From Flavobacteriaceae bacterium UBA5544 (GTDB lineage: Bacteria; Bacteroidota; Bacteroidia; Flavobacteriales; Flavobacteriaceae), in the NCBI GenBank assembly GCA_002426755.1, contig DINI01000019.1, forward strand, positions 205,031-269,030: 64,000 nucleotides of DNA, read 5' to 3'. The position numbers and the translations under genes are program-made. The notes under the pieces are model-generated. The model was not told where the DNA came from. It searched no databases and was given only the letters and a program-made list of their open reading frames with translations. Within the stretch, counting starts at the first letter, position 1, and each line of letters begins with the position of its first letter. This document shows, piece by piece, positions 35,425 through 45,968 of this stretch.

Positions 35425-38268
35425 ATGAATATTTCAAAATTCTCCGCTTCATTTTTAAGTTTATGTACTTTTTTGAGTTTTGCTCAACAACCATCAACTC
35501 CTTCTGAAATAGTTGAAAATGCGCTTCAACAAAAAGAAGAAATGGCCAAAAATTCACTTGTTAAAAACGTCGTCTTTCAGAATATTGGACCAACAGTGAT
35601 GAGCGGTCGTGTAACCGATCTAGCTGTGAATCCTGAAAATCCAACAGAGTTTTATGTCGCATATGCTTCGGGAGGTGTATGGCATACAATAAATAACGGA
35701 ACCACATTCTCACCTATCCTTGATTCTTCCAACACCCAAAACGTCGGCGACATCGCGGTAGATTGGAAAACAAAAACCATTTGGGTGGGTACTGGCGAAA
35801 ACAATGCATCCCGTTCAAGTTATGCAGGTATCGGAATTCTGAAATCTACTGATAATGGTAAGACGTGGCAAAATATGGGCCTTACAGATTCTCATCATAT
35901 TGGACGCATCCTTATCAACCCCAACAATCCTGATGAGGTTACCGTTGGCGTCACTGGTCATTTGTATTCGCCAAATAATCAGCGTGGTATATATAAAACA
36001 ACCGATGGTGGAAAAAACTGGATTCAAACACTTTTTGTGGATGACATGACTGGTATAATTGACCTTCAACATGCTCCAAATAATTATAGCATTATGTTCG
36101 CTTCCTCTTGGACAAAAGATAGGAAAGCTTGGAATTTTGATGGCAATGGAACTAATTCTGCTATCTATAAAAGTTTTGACGCGGGACATACTTGGACAAA
36201 AATTTCTACAGAAAAAAGCGGGTTTCCGATTGGAAACGGTGTTGGAAGAATCGGTTTTGCTATTTATGATGACAATACCATTTATGCAATTCACGACAAT
36301 CAATTCCACAGGACCGCTGACGAAAAAGCGGTAAACAAAGAAATTCTGAACAAGGAAGATTTTAAGTCGATGAGCGTGGATGATTTTTTAAAACTGGAAG
36401 ACAAAAAACTCAATTCGTATTTAAGAATGAACGGCTTTCAAGAAAAATATCGCGCCGAAAATGTCAAGCAGATGGTGAGGAGTGGCAATGTGAAGCCAAT
36501 AGATTTGGCCAAATATCTTGAAGATGCAAATTCCTTATTATTCGACACCCCTGTTATTGGTGCAGAAATCTACAAAAGTACAGACGGAGGCAACACTTGG
36601 AAAAAAACACATGACGGTTTTCTTGATGATCTTTACTATAGTTATGGTTACTATTTTGGGCATATTTATGTGGCGCCACATAATGTGGACAACATCTACG
36701 TATATGGCGTGCCTATTTTAAAATCCAAAGACGGTGGAAAAACATTTACCTCTATTGATGCTGATAATGTTCATGGTGACCATCATGCTCTTTGGATAGA
36801 TCCAAAAAACCCAAATCATTTAATCAACGGAAATGATGGAGGTGTTAATATTACTTATGATGATGGAGAAAACTGGATAAAAAATAATTCACCATCCGTT
36901 GGTCAGTTCTATTCAATTAATGTTGATAACGAAAAACCATATAACGTGTATGGGGGTTTGCAGGATAATGGCGTTTGGGTTGGAGCGAACAATGCTCGAG
37001 AAAACGAGAGTTGGCATGCAAGTGGTCAATATCCATGGGAGAGTATTATGGGTGGAGACGGTATGCAAGTTCAGGTTGATAGTCGCAATTCCAATATTGC
37101 TTATACAGGTTTTCAATTTGGAAATTACTTCAGGATAGACAGAGAAAAAGAAGACCAAACTTACATTCAACCCAAACATGAATTAGGTGAAAATCCGTAT
37201 CGCTTCAATTGGCAAACTCCTATCTTGTTGTCACCGCACAATCAGGATATTCTTTATTTAGGAGGAAATAAACTCATGCGCTCGATGAATCAAGGCACTG
37301 ATTGGGTAGCTATTAGCGATGATCTAACCAATGGTGGTAAAAAAGGGAATGTGGTTTATGGAACTTTAACCTCGATCAGTGAGTCTCCATTTCAATTTGG
37401 TTTGATTTATACTGGAAGTGATGATGGTTTAATACAAGTCACGAAAGATGCTGGAGGAAGTTGGAACAACGTTTCTTCAACCTTGCCAAAAGATTTATGG
37501 GTCAGCCGAGTTATTGCTTCTCAACATAAAAAAGAACGAGTGTATGTAACCTTAAATGGGTATCGTTGGGACGATTTCGCAACCTATGTTTACATGAGTG
37601 ATGATTATGGGCTAACTTGGAAAAATATTAGTAATAACATCCCGGCATCACCTGTAAATGTCATCAGAGAAGACCCAAAAAACGAAAACTTATTGTTCGT
37701 TGGAACCGATAATGGAGCATATGCGTCCTTTGACAGAGGCAACTCCTGGCAAGTGTTTAGCAATGGATTGCCAAATGTTGCGGTTCATGACATCGTAATT
37801 CAACCTGAAGCCAATGATTTATTATTGGGAACACACGGAAGAAGTATTTACAAAACAAATATTGAAGCATTAGAAACTATGACTTCTGAAAAAATGAAGA
37901 ACTCCATTACATTGTTTGGTGTTGAAAGTATTCGTTACTCTGGTCGTTGGGGAAGTTCGTTTGGTTCATGGTCAAAACCTTATGAACCTTCTATTGACAT
38001 CCGATTTTATGCCAATGCTTCCGGAAAACAAACCATTAAAATTTTATCAGATAAAAATTCTGAATTACAAACCATCTCAACGGAAGCTGATAAAGGATTT
38101 AATGTTACAGAATATGACTTGACACTCTCCGAAAGTGGCAAAAAAGCACTGCAAAAGGAAAATTCGAGTGTTGAAATCAATAAAGCTTCAAATGGTAACT
38201 ATTATTTGCCAAAAGGCAGTTATACCATTCAACTCGGAACTGAAAAGACCAAACTTGAAATCAAATAA
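35425..38268 (+). CDS. Asp-box (BNR/VPS10-like) beta-propeller exported protein
   Basis: A 947-residue protein with a signal peptide (about 1-21). It is filled with Asp-box motifs of the SxDxGxTW type: STDNGKTW, TTDGGKNW, SFDAGHTW, STDGGNTW, SKDGGKTF, TYDDGENW, TKDAGGSW, SDDYGLTW and SFDRGNSW. These mark one or two large propellers as in sortilin/VPS10 proteins and xyloglucanase-like hydrolases. A helical insertion (about 295-370; LNKEDFKSMSVDDFLKLEDK) interrupts them. A C-terminal beta domain (about 840-947) has no T9SS signature. Annotation pipelines often call such proteins glycosyl hydrolases, but I see no catalytic evidence. Binding or chaperoning in the periplasm is equally possible. 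Confidence 0.8.
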   Translation: MNISKFSASFLSLCTFLSFAQQPSTPSEIVENALQQKEEMAKNSLVKNVVFQNIGPTVMSGRVTDLAVNPENPTEFYVAYASGGVWHTINNGTTFSPILDSSNTQNVGDIAVDWKTKTIWVGTGENNASRSSYAGIGILKSTDNGKTWQNMGLTDSHHIGRILINPNNPDEVTVGVTGHLYSPNNQRGIYKTTDGGKNWIQTLFVDDMTGIIDLQHAPNNYSIMFASSWTKDRKAWNFDGNGTNSAIYKSFDAGHTWTKISTEKSGFPIGNGVGRIGFAIYDDNTIYAIHDNQFHRTADEKAVNKEILNKEDFKSMSVDDFLKLEDKKLNSYLRMNGFQEKYRAENVKQMVRSGNVKPIDLAKYLEDANSLLFDTPVIGAEIYKSTDGGNTWKKTHDGFLDDLYYSYGYYFGHIYVAPHNVDNIYVYGVPILKSKDGGKTFTSIDADNVHGDHHALWIDPKNPNHLINGNDGGVNITYDDGENWIKNNSPSVGQFYSINVDNEKPYNVYGGLQDNGVWVGANNARENESWHASGQYPWESIMGGDGMQVQVDSRNSNIAYTGFQFGNYFRIDREKEDQTYIQPKHELGENPYRFNWQTPILLSPHNQDILYLGGNKLMRSMNQGTDWVAISDDLTNGGKKGNVVYGTLTSISESPFQFGLIYTGSDDGLIQVTKDAGGSWNNVSSTLPKDLWVSRVIASQHKKERVYVTLNGYRWDDFATYVYMSDDYGLTWKNISNNIPASPVNVIREDPKNENLLFVGTDNGAYASFDRGNSWQVFSNGLPNVAVHDIVIQPEANDLLLGTHGRSIYKTNIEALETMTSEKMKNSITLFGVESIRYSGRWGSSFGSWSKPYEPSIDIRFYANASGKQTIKILSDKNSELQTISTEADKGFNVTEYDLTLSESGKKALQKENSSVEINKASNGNYYLPKGSYTIQLGTEKTKLEIK

Positions 38269-38317
38269 TATTTTTTTATAGTTTTCCGTTAGTACTATTA
38301 AACTCTAAATAAATCTT

Positions 38318-39187
38318 ATGAAAACTTTAAATTTAATCTTACTATTTACCGTTGTTATTTTGACATCTTGTAGTGACAACACTGATTGTTGTTCCAATCC
38401 AGACCAAGCTCAACTTATCATAAAGCTGAAGTTTGACCCAAACCAAGCAAGACTTAATAATCTCGGGCAGCCTTCAACAATTCCTGTTGGTCATGCTGCT
38501 CAATCGCCTGTTGTAAATAGAATGAGTGCCAATTATATAGAATTCGCCCCTAACGCCACTACACTTCTGGGTGAAGGTGAAATTGTATTTAATGGTTCTG
38601 AAACCAATGCTGGAGGCAGTAATGCCATCGATTTTCAGAATGCTGTTTTTGCAGGAAACAATGAGACTTTTTTAACGATTCCTTTAAGCCAAGTCGCTAG
38701 TGGAAATTATGAATGGGTTCGTGTCTCACTGGCCTATCAGGAAGGGAATATCTCATTGCGAGTGAATGGAAACGATATTACTGGTACTTTAGCCAGTTTT
38801 GTTGGCTACAATACCTATATCACAGATTTCGATCTTAATGGCAGTACGATTGCCGTAAATGCAAACCGACTACAAGGGTTTTGGGCATTCGAAGCACTTG
38901 GTTTTACGACTCAAGGTCAGGCTCCTGAAGGTTCAACAACGGTTCCTAATCCAATATTTAATTCTTCACCAATTCCCCAAGGCTCATGCGTGGTGACGGG
39001 CAAGTTTGAAAACGGATTGACTATCACAGGAAATGAAACAGAAGATGTGGTGGTAACCTTGTCTTTTTCAATAAACAACAGCTTTGAATGGACAGAAGTT
39101 AATTCTGATGGTAAATACGAACCAGCTGCTGGTGAGCAAGTGGTTGATATGGGGCTTAGAGGGTTGATTCCAGTAGTTTCTAATTAA
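38318..39187 (+). CDS. Hypothetical lipoprotein
   Basis: A 289-residue protein with a lipobox signal (MKTLNLILLFTVVILTSC, acylated Cys18), followed by an unusual vicinal Cys-Cys (DCCSNPD). The mature part is a beta-rich domain (LIIKLKFDPNQARLNNLGQP; GEGEIVFNG; WVRVSLAYQEGNISLRVNGN; VVVTLSFSINNSFEWTE). I do not recognise the family. There is some resemblance in style to MbnP-like periplasmic proteins, but the motifs do not match. It lies 49 bases after the propeller gene on the same strand and may share its transcript. It is upstream of, but separately promoted from, sdhC. Confidence 0.7.
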   Translation: MKTLNLILLFTVVILTSCSDNTDCCSNPDQAQLIIKLKFDPNQARLNNLGQPSTIPVGHAAQSPVVNRMSANYIEFAPNATTLLGEGEIVFNGSETNAGGSNAIDFQNAVFAGNNETFLTIPLSQVASGNYEWVRVSLAYQEGNISLRVNGNDITGTLASFVGYNTYITDFDLNGSTIAVNANRLQGFWAFEALGFTTQGQAPEGSTTVPNPIFNSSPIPQGSCVVTGKFENGLTITGNETEDVVVTLSFSINNSFEWTEVNSDGKYEPAAGEQVVDMGLRGLIPVVSN

Positions 39188-39220
39188 AATCATTCTAAAT
39201 ACTCATATTTAAATCTATTT

Positions 39221-39252
39221 TTTGGCTTTCAATCGTTTGAAGCGTATCTTTG
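39221..39252 (+). promoter_or_regulatory. Promoter of the sdhCAB operon (TTTG-N20-TATCTTTG)
   Basis: A -33 TTTG at 39221-39224 and a -7 TATCTTTG at 39245-39252 are separated by 20 bases, matching the Bacteroidota consensus. The -7 box ends 25 bases before the sdhC ATG. Confidence 0.8.
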
Positions 39253-39277
39253 CTTGATAATAAACTAACTTCAAAAG

Positions 39278-39952
<675 letters not shown>

Positions 39953-39964
39953 AAAACATCTAAT

Positions 39965-41977
39965 ATGGCTTTAGATTCTAAAATACCAAAAGGTCCGATT
40001 GCAGATAAATGGACTAATTATAAAAATCATATCGATTTAGTAAACCCAGCCAATAAGCGTAATATTGATATTATTGTGGTTGGAACTGGTTTAGCCGGCG
40101 GTTCTGCTGCAGCTACATTAGCGGAACTTGGATATAACGTGAAAGCGTTTTGTTTTCAGGATTCACCTCGTCGAGCACACTCTATTGCGGCACAAGGTGG
40201 TATCAATGCGGCAAAAAACTATCAAGGTGATGGTGACTCTACCTACAGATTATTTTACGATACTGTAAAAGGTGGTGATTATCGCTCACGTGAAGCTAAC
40301 GTCTATCGTTTAGCTGAAGTTTCTGCAAATATTATTGACCAATGCGTAGCGCAAGGTGTTCCTTTTGCTCGTGAATATGGTGGGTATTTAGATAACCGTT
40401 CGTTTGGTGGTGTTTTGGTTTCCAGAACCTTTTATGCAGCAGGACAAACAGGTCAACAATTATTGCTAGGTGCTTATTCAGCCATGAACCGTCAAATCGG
40501 TCGTGGCAAAATAAAAATGTACAACCGTCACGAAATGTTGGATGTTGTGGTTGTTGGTGGAAAAGCTCGTGGCATCATCACCAGAAATTTAATTACTGGG
40601 GAAATTGAAAGACATGCGGCACATGCTGTTGTTCTTGGAACCGGTGGCTATGGAAACGTATTTTTTCTTTCCACAAACGCGATGGGAAGTAACGTCACAG
40701 CTGCATGGAAAGCCCACAAACGTGGTGCGTACTTTGCCAATCCTTGTTATACGCAGATACACCCAACGTGCATTCCAGTTTCTGGCGACCATCAGTCCAA
40801 ATTGACGTTGATGTCTGAATCACTTCGTAACGATGGACGTATTTGGGTTCCAAAAAACATTAAAGATGTTGAAGCAATTCGTAACAAAACCCTAAAACCT
40901 AAAGATATTCCCGAGGAAGATAGAGACTATTATTTAGAGCGTCGTTATCCAGCGTTTGGAAATTTGGTGCCTCGTGATGTAGCCTCTAGAGCTGCAAAAG
41001 AGCGTTGTGATGCTGGTTATGGTGTCAATGCAACTGGTGAGGCTGTCTTTTTAGATTTTGCATCCGCTATTCAACGCTATGGAAAAGAACAAGCACACGT
41101 AAAGGGTCTTAACGAAAATGATGCTGCATTAGTTAAAAAATTAGGTCAGGAAGTCATCAAAAACAAATATGGAAACCTATTCCAAATGTATGAGAAGATT
41201 GTTGACCAAGACCCATACAATACACCAATGATGATTTATCCAGCAGTTCACTATACCATGGGTGGCATTTGGGTAGATTATAATTTAATGACCACCGTGC
41301 CTGGATTGTACTGCATTGGTGAGGCCAATTTCTCTGACCATGGTGCCAATCGATTGGGAGCTTCAGCATTGATGCAAGGTTTGGCAGATGGATATTTTGT
41401 ATTGCCTTATACCATTGGAGATTATCTTTCCAAAGACATCAGGACTGGAAAAATTCCAACAAATACGCCTGAATTTGATGAAGCAGAAAAAAATGTTAGA
41501 GACCGTATCAACCATTTAATCAACAACAATGGTACGCATTCTGTGGACCATTTCCATAAGAAATTAGGAAAAATCATGTGGGATAAAGTTGGAATGTCCC
41601 GTAATGCTCAAGGTTTAAATGAAGCCATATCAGAAATAAAAACGCTTCGAGAAGAATTCTGGAAAGACGTCAAGGTACCAGGAACTAATGAAGAGCTTAA
41701 TGAAGAGCTTGCCAAGGCTGGTCGTGTTGCGGATTTCTTGGAATTGGGAGAATTGTTTGCAAAAGATGCCCTGATGCGTGAAGAATCATGCGGGGGACAC
41801 TTTAGGGAAGAATCCGTAGAACTGGATGGAGAACAAAAAGGCGAAGCCAAACGTGATGATGAAAATTTTGCCTTTGTTGCCGCATGGGAATACAAAGGCG
41901 AACCAAGCGATGCTGTATTGCATAAAGAAGATTTGGAATTCGTCGATATAGAATTAAAACAAAGAAGTTATAAATAA
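39965..41977 (+). CDS. sdhA: Succinate dehydrogenase flavoprotein subunit SdhA
   Basis: A 670-residue flavoprotein. The FAD-binding dinucleotide motif is [19 protein letters not shown] (about 36-54). The FAD-linking His and following motif are in [17 protein letters not shown] (about 75-91). Substrate-site motifs are HPTCIP and GALRxGA-like [15 protein letters not shown]. It oxidises succinate to fumarate or, in type B enzymes, can work in reverse. Length is typical of the long Bacteroidota subunit. It is followed by an 80-base spacer with an inverted repeat before sdhB. Confidence 0.97.
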   Translation: MALDSKIPKGPIADKWTNYKNHIDLVNPANKRNIDIIVVGTGLAGGSAAATLAELGYNVKAFCFQDSPRRAHSIAAQGGINAAKNYQGDGDSTYRLFYDTVKGGDYRSREANVYRLAEVSANIIDQCVAQGVPFAREYGGYLDNRSFGGVLVSRTFYAAGQTGQQLLLGAYSAMNRQIGRGKIKMYNRHEMLDVVVVGGKARGIITRNLITGEIERHAAHAVVLGTGGYGNVFFLSTNAMGSNVTAAWKAHKRGAYFANPCYTQIHPTCIPVSGDHQSKLTLMSESLRNDGRIWVPKNIKDVEAIRNKTLKPKDIPEEDRDYYLERRYPAFGNLVPRDVASRAAKERCDAGYGVNATGEAVFLDFASAIQRYGKEQAHVKGLNENDAALVKKLGQEVIKNKYGNLFQMYEKIVDQDPYNTPMMIYPAVHYTMGGIWVDYNLMTTVPGLYCIGEANFSDHGANRLGASALMQGLADGYFVLPYTIGDYLSKDIRTGKIPTNTPEFDEAEKNVRDRINHLINNNGTHSVDHFHKKLGKIMWDKVGMSRNAQGLNEAISEIKTLREEFWKDVKVPGTNEELNEELAKAGRVADFLELGELFAKDALMREESCGGHFREESVELDGEQKGEAKRDDENFAFVAAWEYKGEPSDAVLHKEDLEFVDIELKQRSYK

Positions 41978-41988
41978 AATAGTTGATG

Positions 41989-42035
41989 GTTGATAGTTGT
42001 TAGCTTATGGAAAACTTAAACTAACAACAAACAAC
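41989..42035. repeat. Quasi-palindromic spacer between sdhA and sdhB
   Basis: Arms at 41989-42003 and 42021-42035 pair at 13 of 15 positions around a 17-base loop, built from simple words such as GTTGATAGTTGTTAG. No T-run follows. It resembles in style the sufC-sufD spacer and could tune mRNA stability between sdhA and sdhB. Confidence 0.6.
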
Positions 42036-42057
42036 TAAAAACCAATAACTAATAGCT

Positions 42058-42804
42058 ATGAATTTAACGTTAAAAATATGGCGTCAAAAAAACGCCAACG
42101 ATAAAGGAAAACTTGTTGATTATAAAATTAACGATGTGTCTCCGGATATGTCTTTCCTCGAAATGTTGGACGTTTTAAATGAAGATTTAATCAATAAAGG
42201 TGATGACCCTGTGGCATTTGACCACGATTGTCGCGAAGGCATCTGCGGAATGTGTTCACTTTACATCAATGGCGAAGCCCATGGACCAGATAGAGGCGTC
42301 ACCACGTGTCAATTGCACATGCGCATGTTCAAAGATGGTGATACCATTTTTATCGAACCGTTTAGAGCAACTGCATTTCCTGTCATAAAAGATTTGGTAG
42401 TGGATAGAAGCGCATTTGACCGTATTCAACATGCAGGAGGATTTATTTCTATCAATACTTCTGGAAATACTGTAGATGCCAATACCATCCCTGTTAACAA
42501 ACACGATGCTGATGAAGCGTTTGAAGCAGCAACCTGTATTGGTTGCGGAGCGTGCGTTGCAAGTTGTAAAAACTCTTCTGCCATGCTGTTTGTGGGTGCC
42601 AAAGTATCACAATTTGCATTGTTGCCACAAGGAAGAATTGAGGCCACTGACCGTGTCTTAAACATGGTGAAGCAAATGGATGAAGAAGGTTTTGGTAATT
42701 GTACAAATACAGGAGCTTGCGAAGTGGAATGTCCTAAAGGAATTTCTTTGGAAAACATTGCTCGTATGAATCGTGAATATTTGGCAGCCAGTCTAAAAGG
42801 ATAA
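42058..42804 (+). CDS. sdhB: Succinate dehydrogenase iron-sulfur subunit SdhB
   Basis: A 248-residue Fe-S protein. The N-terminal plant-type ferredoxin domain carries CREGICGMC and a later TTCQLH Cys for the [2Fe-2S] cluster (about 60-85). The C-terminal domain has [11 protein letters not shown] (about 160-170) and [15 protein letters not shown] (about 215-229), the Cys sets for the [4Fe-4S] and [3Fe-4S] clusters. It relays electrons from SdhA to SdhC. It is last gene of the operon, with a terminator 40 bases after the stop. It is a likely client of the Suf system encoded in this window. Confidence 0.97.
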   Translation: MNLTLKIWRQKNANDKGKLVDYKINDVSPDMSFLEMLDVLNEDLINKGDDPVAFDHDCREGICGMCSLYINGEAHGPDRGVTTCQLHMRMFKDGDTIFIEPFRATAFPVIKDLVVDRSAFDRIQHAGGFISINTSGNTVDANTIPVNKHDADEAFEAATCIGCGACVASCKNSSAMLFVGAKVSQFALLPQGRIEATDRVLNMVKQMDEEGFGNCTNTGACEVECPKGISLENIARMNREYLAASLKG

Positions 42805-42843
42805 GAATCTTCCGGCCCAAATATCAGAAAGCAATCAATATTT

Positions 42844-42876
42844 ACAAAAATCCCAGCATTTCGTTGGGATTTTTTG
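42844..42876. terminator. Terminator after sdhCAB
   Basis: A 12-bp stem (ACAAAAATCCCA with TGGGATTTTTTGT, one base slack), a 9-base loop and a T-run on the plus strand. Confidence 0.88.
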
Positions 42877-42905
42877 TTTCTTTGATATTCCAATCCCTCT
42901 AAAAC

Positions 42906-43835
42906 ATGACATCCAAATTTTGCATTTTAGCATTTGCCTTGGGCAACATTCTGTGTTGTGCCCAACAACAAAAAGTAGCAACAACAGAAATTCAAGGACA
43001 AAAGCTCTTTGATAAAGACAGTTTATTGCACCATGTAAAAATCCTTTCTTCTGATAGTTTTGAAGGACGGCGAACCGGAACCTCTGGCGCTTCAAAAGCC
43101 AAAGACTACATCATCAAAAAATTTGAAGCATTGAACGTTCAACCCCTAGTAGACGATTACCAACAAACTTTTTCGTTTAAAGCTAGAGTAAATACTTATC
43201 AAGGCACTAATATTTTGGGCCTTGTAAAAGGGTCAAAAAAACCTGAAAATTACATTGTAATCAGCGCCCATTATGACCATGAAGGCATCAAAAACAATCA
43301 AATATACAATGGCGCCGATGATGATGCTTCCGGCATAAGTGCCTTATTTGCTTTTGCAGAATATTTCAAAAACCATCCGCCAGAACATTCGGTGATTTTA
43401 GCAGCGTTTGACGCAGAAGAATTGGGCCTTGTTGGCTCCAGCCACTTCGTGGATAATTCCATTATTCCGTTAGAACAAATCAAGCTAAATATCAATATGG
43501 ATATGATTAGCCGAAATGATGACAACGAATTATATGTGACCGGAACCGCGTATAACGATACTTTAAAATCCCTGATTTCATCTTACAAAACCCTTAAAGG
43601 TTTCACCCTGCTTATGGGTCACGACGGCAAAGATGGTTTACAAAATTGGACGTATTCCTCGGACCATGGTCCTTTTCATAAGAAAAAAATACCATTTCTC
43701 TATTTTGGAGAAGAAGACCATAAGGACTATCACCAACCAACCGACGATTTTGAAAACATTCATCCAGATTTTTATAAAAACGCGGTTCACACAATCATTT
43801 CCATATTTGCCATCATCGATAAGTCGCAATTTTAG
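42906..43835 (+). CDS. M28-family zinc peptidase (exported aminopeptidase-like)
   Basis: A 309-residue protein with a signal peptide (about 1-19, ending LCCAQ), possibly lipidated at the Cys-Cys. Zinc ligands of clan MH are visible in order: His in VISAHYDHEG (about 120), bridging Asp in NGADDDASG (about 138), catalytic Glu-Glu in FDAEELGLVGS (about 169), Asp in INMDMISR, and His in the terminal FGEEDHKDYHQPTDD. It should be a periplasmic or outer-membrane aminopeptidase. The MutS-like gene follows after 14 bases, so they probably share a transcript, although their functions appear unrelated. Confidence 0.9.
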   Translation: MTSKFCILAFALGNILCCAQQQKVATTEIQGQKLFDKDSLLHHVKILSSDSFEGRRTGTSGASKAKDYIIKKFEALNVQPLVDDYQQTFSFKARVNTYQGTNILGLVKGSKKPENYIVISAHYDHEGIKNNQIYNGADDDASGISALFAFAEYFKNHPPEHSVILAAFDAEELGLVGSSHFVDNSIIPLEQIKLNINMDMISRNDDNELYVTGTAYNDTLKSLISSYKTLKGFTLLMGHDGKDGLQNWTYSSDHGPFHKKKIPFLYFGEEDHKDYHQPTDDFENIHPDFYKNAVHTIISIFAIIDKSQF

Positions 43836-43849
43836 AAACAAATTCCTTC

Positions 43850-45619
43850 ATGGATAACCCAACGACATATTACCAAAAACAGTTAGACATTTATCAATCT
43901 CAAGCCTCTGCCCTGTACAAAAGAATGACACTTTTGAGTACCCTTCGGCTATTGGTGTTTTTGTTAATCATTTTTGGAGTTTACATGACTTACACTAATT
44001 GGCAACTGGCCATTGGAATTGGTGTCCTAGGTTTGGTCATATTCATTTACTTGCTTTCTAAACATACGGATGTGAAGTCCGAACGACAGCTAAAACTGGC
44101 TTTGGCAGATATCAACACTGCGGAACTTGAAATTGGAAAAGGAAATTTTCATGGAAGAGATAGCGGGATACAATTTCAAGACCCATTACATTTTTATAGT
44201 TTGGACATTGACCTTTTTGGAAGAGGTTCCTTTTTTCAATTCATCAATCGAACCTCAATTAATGAAGGCACACAGCAACTGGCAAATGAACTGAAAGCGA
44301 ACACTATTGAAGATATCAAACAGCGACAGGAAGCCATAAAAGAATTGGCCTCAAAACCAGAATGGCGCCAACTGTATTCCGCCACTGCAAGTTTGATTAA
44401 AGTTGAAACACCTGCAAGTAACATTATTGAATGGCTGAAGAATCATACAACCTTTTTACCAAAAACAATGCTCTGGATTCCGATGGCCTTTTCGTTGGGG
44501 ACAGTTGCGCTGTTTGTGCTGTTCTTTTTAAAATTCCTTGATGTCGCCTTATTGGGATATTGGCTTCTAATAGGACTTTTAATAACAGGTATTTATTTGA
44601 AAAAAATCAATGAACTTGCTGGTTATACAGACAAAGTCAAGGAAACGTTCAAACAATATGCTTTGCTTTTGAATCAAATTGAAAATGAAACATTTACTTC
44701 CGAATTATTAGTTGAAAAGCAAAAAAACATTCGCACCGAATCAGAAAAAGCCTCCAAAATATTCAATAAATTATCCAAATCTTTGGATTCCTTGGACAAT
44801 CGAAACAATCTCATCTCGGCTATCTTCGGAAATGGTTATTTTTTGACAGATTTAAGAAACAGCTATAAAGTGGAACAATGGATTGAAACCTATAAAGACA
44901 AAGTTGATGATTGGTTCGAAGTGGTTTCTTTCTTTGATGCCTACAACAGTTTGGGAAATTATGCTTTCAATCATCCAACCTTCATGTTTCCAACGATTAC
45001 TAATGAACAAAATGCTATCAAAGCTACCCAACTGGGCCATCCCTTATTGAATCCTTCAAAGCGAGTGGACAATGATTTGACCATTGAAAATGAACAATTC
45101 TTTATTATCACTGGCGCGAATATGGCTGGGAAAAGCACGTTCTTAAGAACGGTCTCCCTTCATATTGTAATGGCAAACGTTGGGTTGCCGGTTTGTGCCT
45201 CGTCAAGTGAATACAATCCTGTCAAATTGATTACAAGCATGCGCACGAGCGATTCACTGACGGATGATAGCTCCTATTTCTTTTCAGAATTGACGCGATT
45301 AAAATTCATTGTGGATGCCATTCAGGAAGAGCCATACTTCATCATTTTGGACGAAATCTTAAAAGGCACTAATAGCACAGATAAAGCGATTGGCTCACGA
45401 AAATTTGTGGAAAAATTAGTCGCTTCCAACGCTACAGGTATCATCGCCACACACGATTTGAGCTTATGCGAAATTGAGAAAGAATTGGAAGAGGTAAAAA
45501 ACTACTATTTTGATGCCGAAATCATTAACGACGAACTTTACTTTGATTACCGATTTAAAACAGGTGTGTGTAAGAATATGAATGCCAGTTTTTTGTTGAA
45601 GAAGATGCAAATCGTGTAA
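43850..45619 (+). CDS. Membrane-anchored MutS-family ATPase
   Basis: A 589-residue protein whose C-terminal third is a MutS ATPase domain: Walker A TGANMAGKSTFLR (about 418-430), Walker B YFIILDEILKGTNS (about 496-509) and TGIIATHDLSLCEIE. The middle is the MutS core/lever helices. The mismatch-recognition domain of true MutS is missing. Instead there are about two pairs of transmembrane helices (about 29-67 and 203-250). DNA mismatch repair is therefore unlikely; a membrane-proximal DNA or stress function is possible but unknown. Similar proteins occur in other Bacteroidota. It follows the M28 peptidase gene closely. Confidence 0.88.
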   Translation: MDNPTTYYQKQLDIYQSQASALYKRMTLLSTLRLLVFLLIIFGVYMTYTNWQLAIGIGVLGLVIFIYLLSKHTDVKSERQLKLALADINTAELEIGKGNFHGRDSGIQFQDPLHFYSLDIDLFGRGSFFQFINRTSINEGTQQLANELKANTIEDIKQRQEAIKELASKPEWRQLYSATASLIKVETPASNIIEWLKNHTTFLPKTMLWIPMAFSLGTVALFVLFFLKFLDVALLGYWLLIGLLITGIYLKKINELAGYTDKVKETFKQYALLLNQIENETFTSELLVEKQKNIRTESEKASKIFNKLSKSLDSLDNRNNLISAIFGNGYFLTDLRNSYKVEQWIETYKDKVDDWFEVVSFFDAYNSLGNYAFNHPTFMFPTITNEQNAIKATQLGHPLLNPSKRVDNDLTIENEQFFIITGANMAGKSTFLRTVSLHIVMANVGLPVCASSSEYNPVKLITSMRTSDSLTDDSSYFFSELTRLKFIVDAIQEEPYFIILDEILKGTNSTDKAIGSRKFVEKLVASNATGIIATHDLSLCEIEKELEEVKNYYFDAEIINDELYFDYRFKTGVCKNMNASFLLKKMQIV

Positions 45620-45623
45620 CATA

Positions 45624-45657
45624 AAAAAACCCTCTCTGTTTCCAGAAAGGGATTTCA
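45624..45657. terminator. Bidirectional terminator between the MutS-like gene and rpmA
   Basis: CCCTCTCTG pairs with CAGAAAGGG (one mismatch) around a TTTC loop, flanked by A-rich sequence on the left and T-rich on the right. It serves two convergent genes. Confidence 0.78.
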
Positions 45658-45681
45658 TTTATTCTAAAAAGAATCTAGAAC

Positions 45682-45942
45682 TTAAACCGTAAAAGGTTCA
45701 ATAGATACATAAGACTTATTGTCTTTTTTCTTTTCAAATTTTACTAGACCATCAACTCTTGCATGCAACGTGTGGTCTTTAGAAGAATATACATTCTCAC
45801 CAGGGTGATGTGTATTACCTCTTTGTCTTACGATGATATTTCCAGCAACAGCAGCTTGTCCACCAAAAATCTTTACACCAAGGCGTTTTGATTCTGATTC
45901 TCTACCGTTTTTAGAACTACCAACTCCTTTTTTATGAGCCAT
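45682..45942 (-). CDS. rpmA: 50S ribosomal protein L27
   Basis: An 86-residue L27. It begins [29 protein letters not shown], with the conserved N-terminus that reaches toward the peptidyl-transferase centre, and contains [14 protein letters not shown]. No Firmicutes-type N-terminal cleavage extension is present. It lies 26 bases after rplU on the minus strand, the usual order, and ends before a terminator. Confidence 0.97.
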   Translation of the reverse strand: MAHKKGVGSSKNGRESESKRLGVKIFGGQAAVAGNIIVRQRGNTHHPGENVYSSKDHTLHARVDGLVKFEKKKDNKSYVSIEPFTV

Positions 45943-45968
45943 TGTCTTAAGGTTTTATCTTGTTAATA

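Noticed and set aside
35815..36309. A 164-codon minus-strand open frame within the Asp-box propeller gene.
   Set aside because: It lies wholly within a strong coding region on the other strand and shows no domain or start signal.
35425..38268. Assigning the propeller protein as a glycosyl hydrolase.
   Set aside because: Asp-box repeats alone do not show catalysis, and I could not identify the paired catalytic acids.
42426..42893. A 155-codon minus-strand open frame across sdhB and its terminator.
   Set aside because: It runs antisense through the Fe-S cysteine motifs of sdhB and includes the terminator stem. It is a shadow of the opposite strand.
43850..45619. A defence-system ATPase based on the MutS-like domain alone.
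   Set aside because: Neighbours are an M28 peptidase and ribosomal genes, with no nuclease, toxin or other defence partner. I keep it only as an unexplained protein.
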